A stretch of DNA of 64,000 nt. It comes from Cryptomeria japonica. Lineage: Eukaryota > Streptophyta > Pinopsida > Cupressales > Cupressaceae. How positions within the stretch are numbered: position 1 is the first letter of the stretch; each line of letters starts with the position of its first letter. Shown here piece by piece: positions 61,377 through 64,000 of this stretch. Made by a program: the position numbers and the translations under genes. The DNA lies in NCBI RefSeq assembly GCF_030272615.1, contig NC_081407.1, positions 151,175,048-151,239,047 of the forward strand, written 5' to 3'. Under the pieces are notes generated by a model, which saw only the letters and a list, made by a program, of their open reading frames with translations, made no database searches and was not told the origin of the DNA.

Positions 61377-64000
61377 CTGCAACCATCAAACAAACAAGAA
61401 CCAATGTTTCTAACCATAAATATCAGTGATTTCCAAACAACAAATTCACGTAACCATAACTATCATTACTAAAAGACAGTGGACACAAAGTACTCCCAGG
61501 GCTAGGGGATATGAACCCATTAATCCTGTAGAATTTTGTTCACTTAAGCTTGCATTATAATGAATGTAGTTTTCCAACTATCCTTGGTGTTTGGCTATAT
61601 AATTTGCAGAATTAAACCCAATGTCAACAAAATGATTTCAAGGACATAAGCCAAGGAAAATTAGGAAGCTTAGGAAAGTTATTTTGGCCCATGATTGAAA
61701 TTTCAAGGATGTTTGTCAAGGTTATACGAAGAAAGAAGAACTTAAGATGATGCCACAGTAGTTGTAATACCCAGCAATAAAATCAGTTTCTTGGAAATAA
61801 TAAAAACTATCTGTTATAGCTGAAACAAATCATAGAAGACAAACATGAGGTCAATGTGTCACTATCATTCAGTTTCACGGTTTAGCCATAGCTTGAACAT
61901 CTTTAGCAGTTCAAATGCATTATATGTGGCTTACATCCATCTAGAAATGCCATGATATGCATGAAATGGAATTATTTTTTAGTCTAGAATCTTTAGTAAA
62001 ATGCCTGTCAGCATGAAAAATTACAAACCAAAGCTCATAGCATTTAATTTATCACTCAAAGCTCATTTTTCAAAATTAAACTGGGGATCAATGATTCTTA
62101 TACATCCAATCCACCGTATATGAGAACCATTTGCATAGCACTTTCATTTCAACTCATACAATTCTTATTAGATGAATTAGTAGGTGTACTCAAGAAAACA
62201 CTATCATGAAGATATCTTGCTCAAAAGCTGAGCAGAGTATATACTAATATATAATATGATATGTCCGAAAATTCTCCTAGGATCCATGGATGATAATACT
62301 CTGGCAGTACCAAGGCTAGAAATGAAAGAAGGGTCAGGTCTTTAGATGAGTAGTAGTTGACTGTCTAGACTGGGGAATATTAGAAACTGTCTAGAATGGA
62401 AAAAAAGAATGAAGGTACTTTAGGGATAGTTGCCAACTCTAGCAGTACAAAGTAAATACTACCTCACTAAAAACTAATGGCCTAGTGTACAATACGATTG
62501 TAGTTCTCAATGCATCATGTAGACATTGTAAGTTGAAGTACCTTCCCTACACCTAGAATTCCAAGACATAGTCCAAGTAATCAATTATGCATTATTTTAA
62601 ATGGATGTCTACTTAAGCACAAAGTGGAAAGTTGAAAGTGACTGTCACTCTTTTATTTATATGATGCAGACAACTCTAAGTTATGCCATATGCCCAGTTC
62701 AAACCCCAAGGAAATTTCCACCATTAGTGCCATGCAATCATAGGCCACAATCTTTTCAACCAAAAGAACATGGCAATACCTTGCACATCACACCCTCTCA
62801 TTGTGTGCCATTAAAAGAACTACTTTTTACGTAAAGACCTCCCTATCAACAAAACTTCCCCTGTATTAGAAACTATGGTGACAAATTACCCAAAAAACCA
62901 GCCAACAATCAATAAAACCAATCATCAAGTGTTAATCTCATTGTTACGGTGCTCTGCACTTCAGAGTTTGAATGGACTTTCCAAATTTGAGCCAAGCAAA
63001 TTATTACTCCAATCTCTTATCCCTGCAGCCAACTCCACCCACATCACCCCCACTGCCCAACAAAGAAAAAACAGTGGACAAAATACCTGGGATGTCCCCA
63101 TATTTTGAGATGTAATTGTAGTTTCCTTGTGTGTCCTTGGCATGCAGGGGACATTTCACATAACCAAATCATCCCTCAAGCATCTTGAGGGTGTGATGAC
63201 AGAGAAGACACTTTTAAATAAAACAGTCATGACAAAAGGGCAGATATATTTTAAAAGAAGACCTAAAACCTAAAACCTAAAAGAAGCGCCCACCAAAGCC
63301 AAAGCCTCCTGCCCTAGTTCAACCCCTAAACCCCTAAGCTCCTTTGAATTTGGATAAAACAGCTACAAGGAAAAGGAAGGAAAAGAAGAAAGAAAAAAGA
63401 AGAGGAAAAGGGATTTGCAGCCAACTTAGGTCACCATATTTGCATTCTTTGCCAAGCATGCCTCGTCTCTCTCTTATTTTTAATTGTTATTATTTTCAAG
63501 ATTACTTTACCTGAATAGCTTTTTCTTCTAGTTCTTGAACGTACTCAATCACTTAATAGAATTGCCACAGAAAGGAGAACAACAACTATAGTCTATAGAT
63601 AATCATCATCCACAAACAAATGGAATTCATCTATTTTTTTCACAGTTACCAAGGAACTCTTACACTAACCTATGGCACGTATCTCCCATATCACAGATGC
63701 ATCTTCAATTTAGATTCCATATCAGGGCATCTCAAAACATTAGGAGACTTCAGATGAACGTTCTTTGTGCCTCTATACATCCCCTAGAAGCATAGTTTAA
63801 AAAACCTTATGAGTATTTGTGGATTTTTAAACTGCACAAGTAGTTGCAAGTTTAACTTGTGATTCTGCAGGGACACAGTTGTAAATGAAAGCTTGCTGGT
63901 TTTTTTGGTGAGTCTAACCTCCTAACTTGCCTGTGCAAGAAAAAATGTGCCAAAAATAGTTAAACACAGATTAAAAAGCTTTTTTTGTTGATGTTACTGT
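61377..64000. other. Presumed intron or upstream part of the RRP12-like gene, no exon seen
   Basis: I searched the minus strand for further RRP12-like exons and found none. The DNA is AT-rich with short frames only (up to 77 codons, both strands). A small CCTAAAA triple repeat lies at about 63262-63286. If the gene continues, its next exon is beyond the window, implying an intron of at least 2.6 kb. Confidence 0.5.

Noticed and set aside
63262-63286. CCTAAAA repeats considered as an interstitial telomere tract
   Set aside because: Only about three units, and the unit is not the plant telomere heptamer CCCTAAA.

Overview
This window looks like a stretch of a large, transposon-rich plant nuclear genome. 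Most of it is LTR retrotransposons and LINEs of plant type. A few small exons of a conserved housekeeping gene lie near the right end, separated by GT-AG introns. The abundance of Tat-like Ty3-gypsy elements and the low gene density would fit a gymnosperm such as a conifer, but that is inference; nothing in the sequence names the species. There is no bacterial, organellar, CRISPR or rRNA/tRNA signal.

Left part (1-15081): a degraded Ty1-copia element on the minus strand (1002-15076, target duplication TAAAC) carries a Ty3-gypsy-type element inserted in its 3' LTR. That insert, called element A here (1064-8857, target duplication ATTTG), has two ~1.2 kb LTRs, a primer binding site, a polypurine tract and one gag-like reading frame. 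It has no reverse transcriptase, RNase H or integrase.

Middle (15082-23430): single-copy-looking AT-rich DNA holds a near-intact L1-type LINE on the minus strand (16559-22886, 15-bp target duplication). Its ORF2 is open for 1422 codons and keeps its endonuclease, reverse transcriptase and RNase H motifs. Its ORF1 has one premature stop.

Nested gypsy block (23431-43820): the decayed pol of an autonomous Tat-like gypsy element (element T; RNase H, RT, RNase H, integrase) is split inside its integrase by element C (26512-43442, target duplication GGTAG). Element C is an older gag-only relative of A. It was hit by three further insertions: a 793-bp piece (duplication CTTGC), a copia-like solo LTR, and element B (34531-42263, minus strand, duplication TGACC). 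B is the best preserved gag-only copy, with an uninterrupted 1148-aa gag. A, B and C are therefore non-autonomous elements that need enzymes from elsewhere.

Right part (43821-64000): downstream of the split integrase lies a ~3.5 kb decayed coding region of unknown family (44070-47550), then antisense copia-like LTR debris and AT-rich degenerate repeats. From 55927 to 61376 there are minus-strand exons that I recognise as the C-terminal part of an RRP12-like rRNA-processing protein. A decayed LINE reverse transcriptase lies between the presumed last exon and the others. The rest of that gene would lie beyond the right edge.
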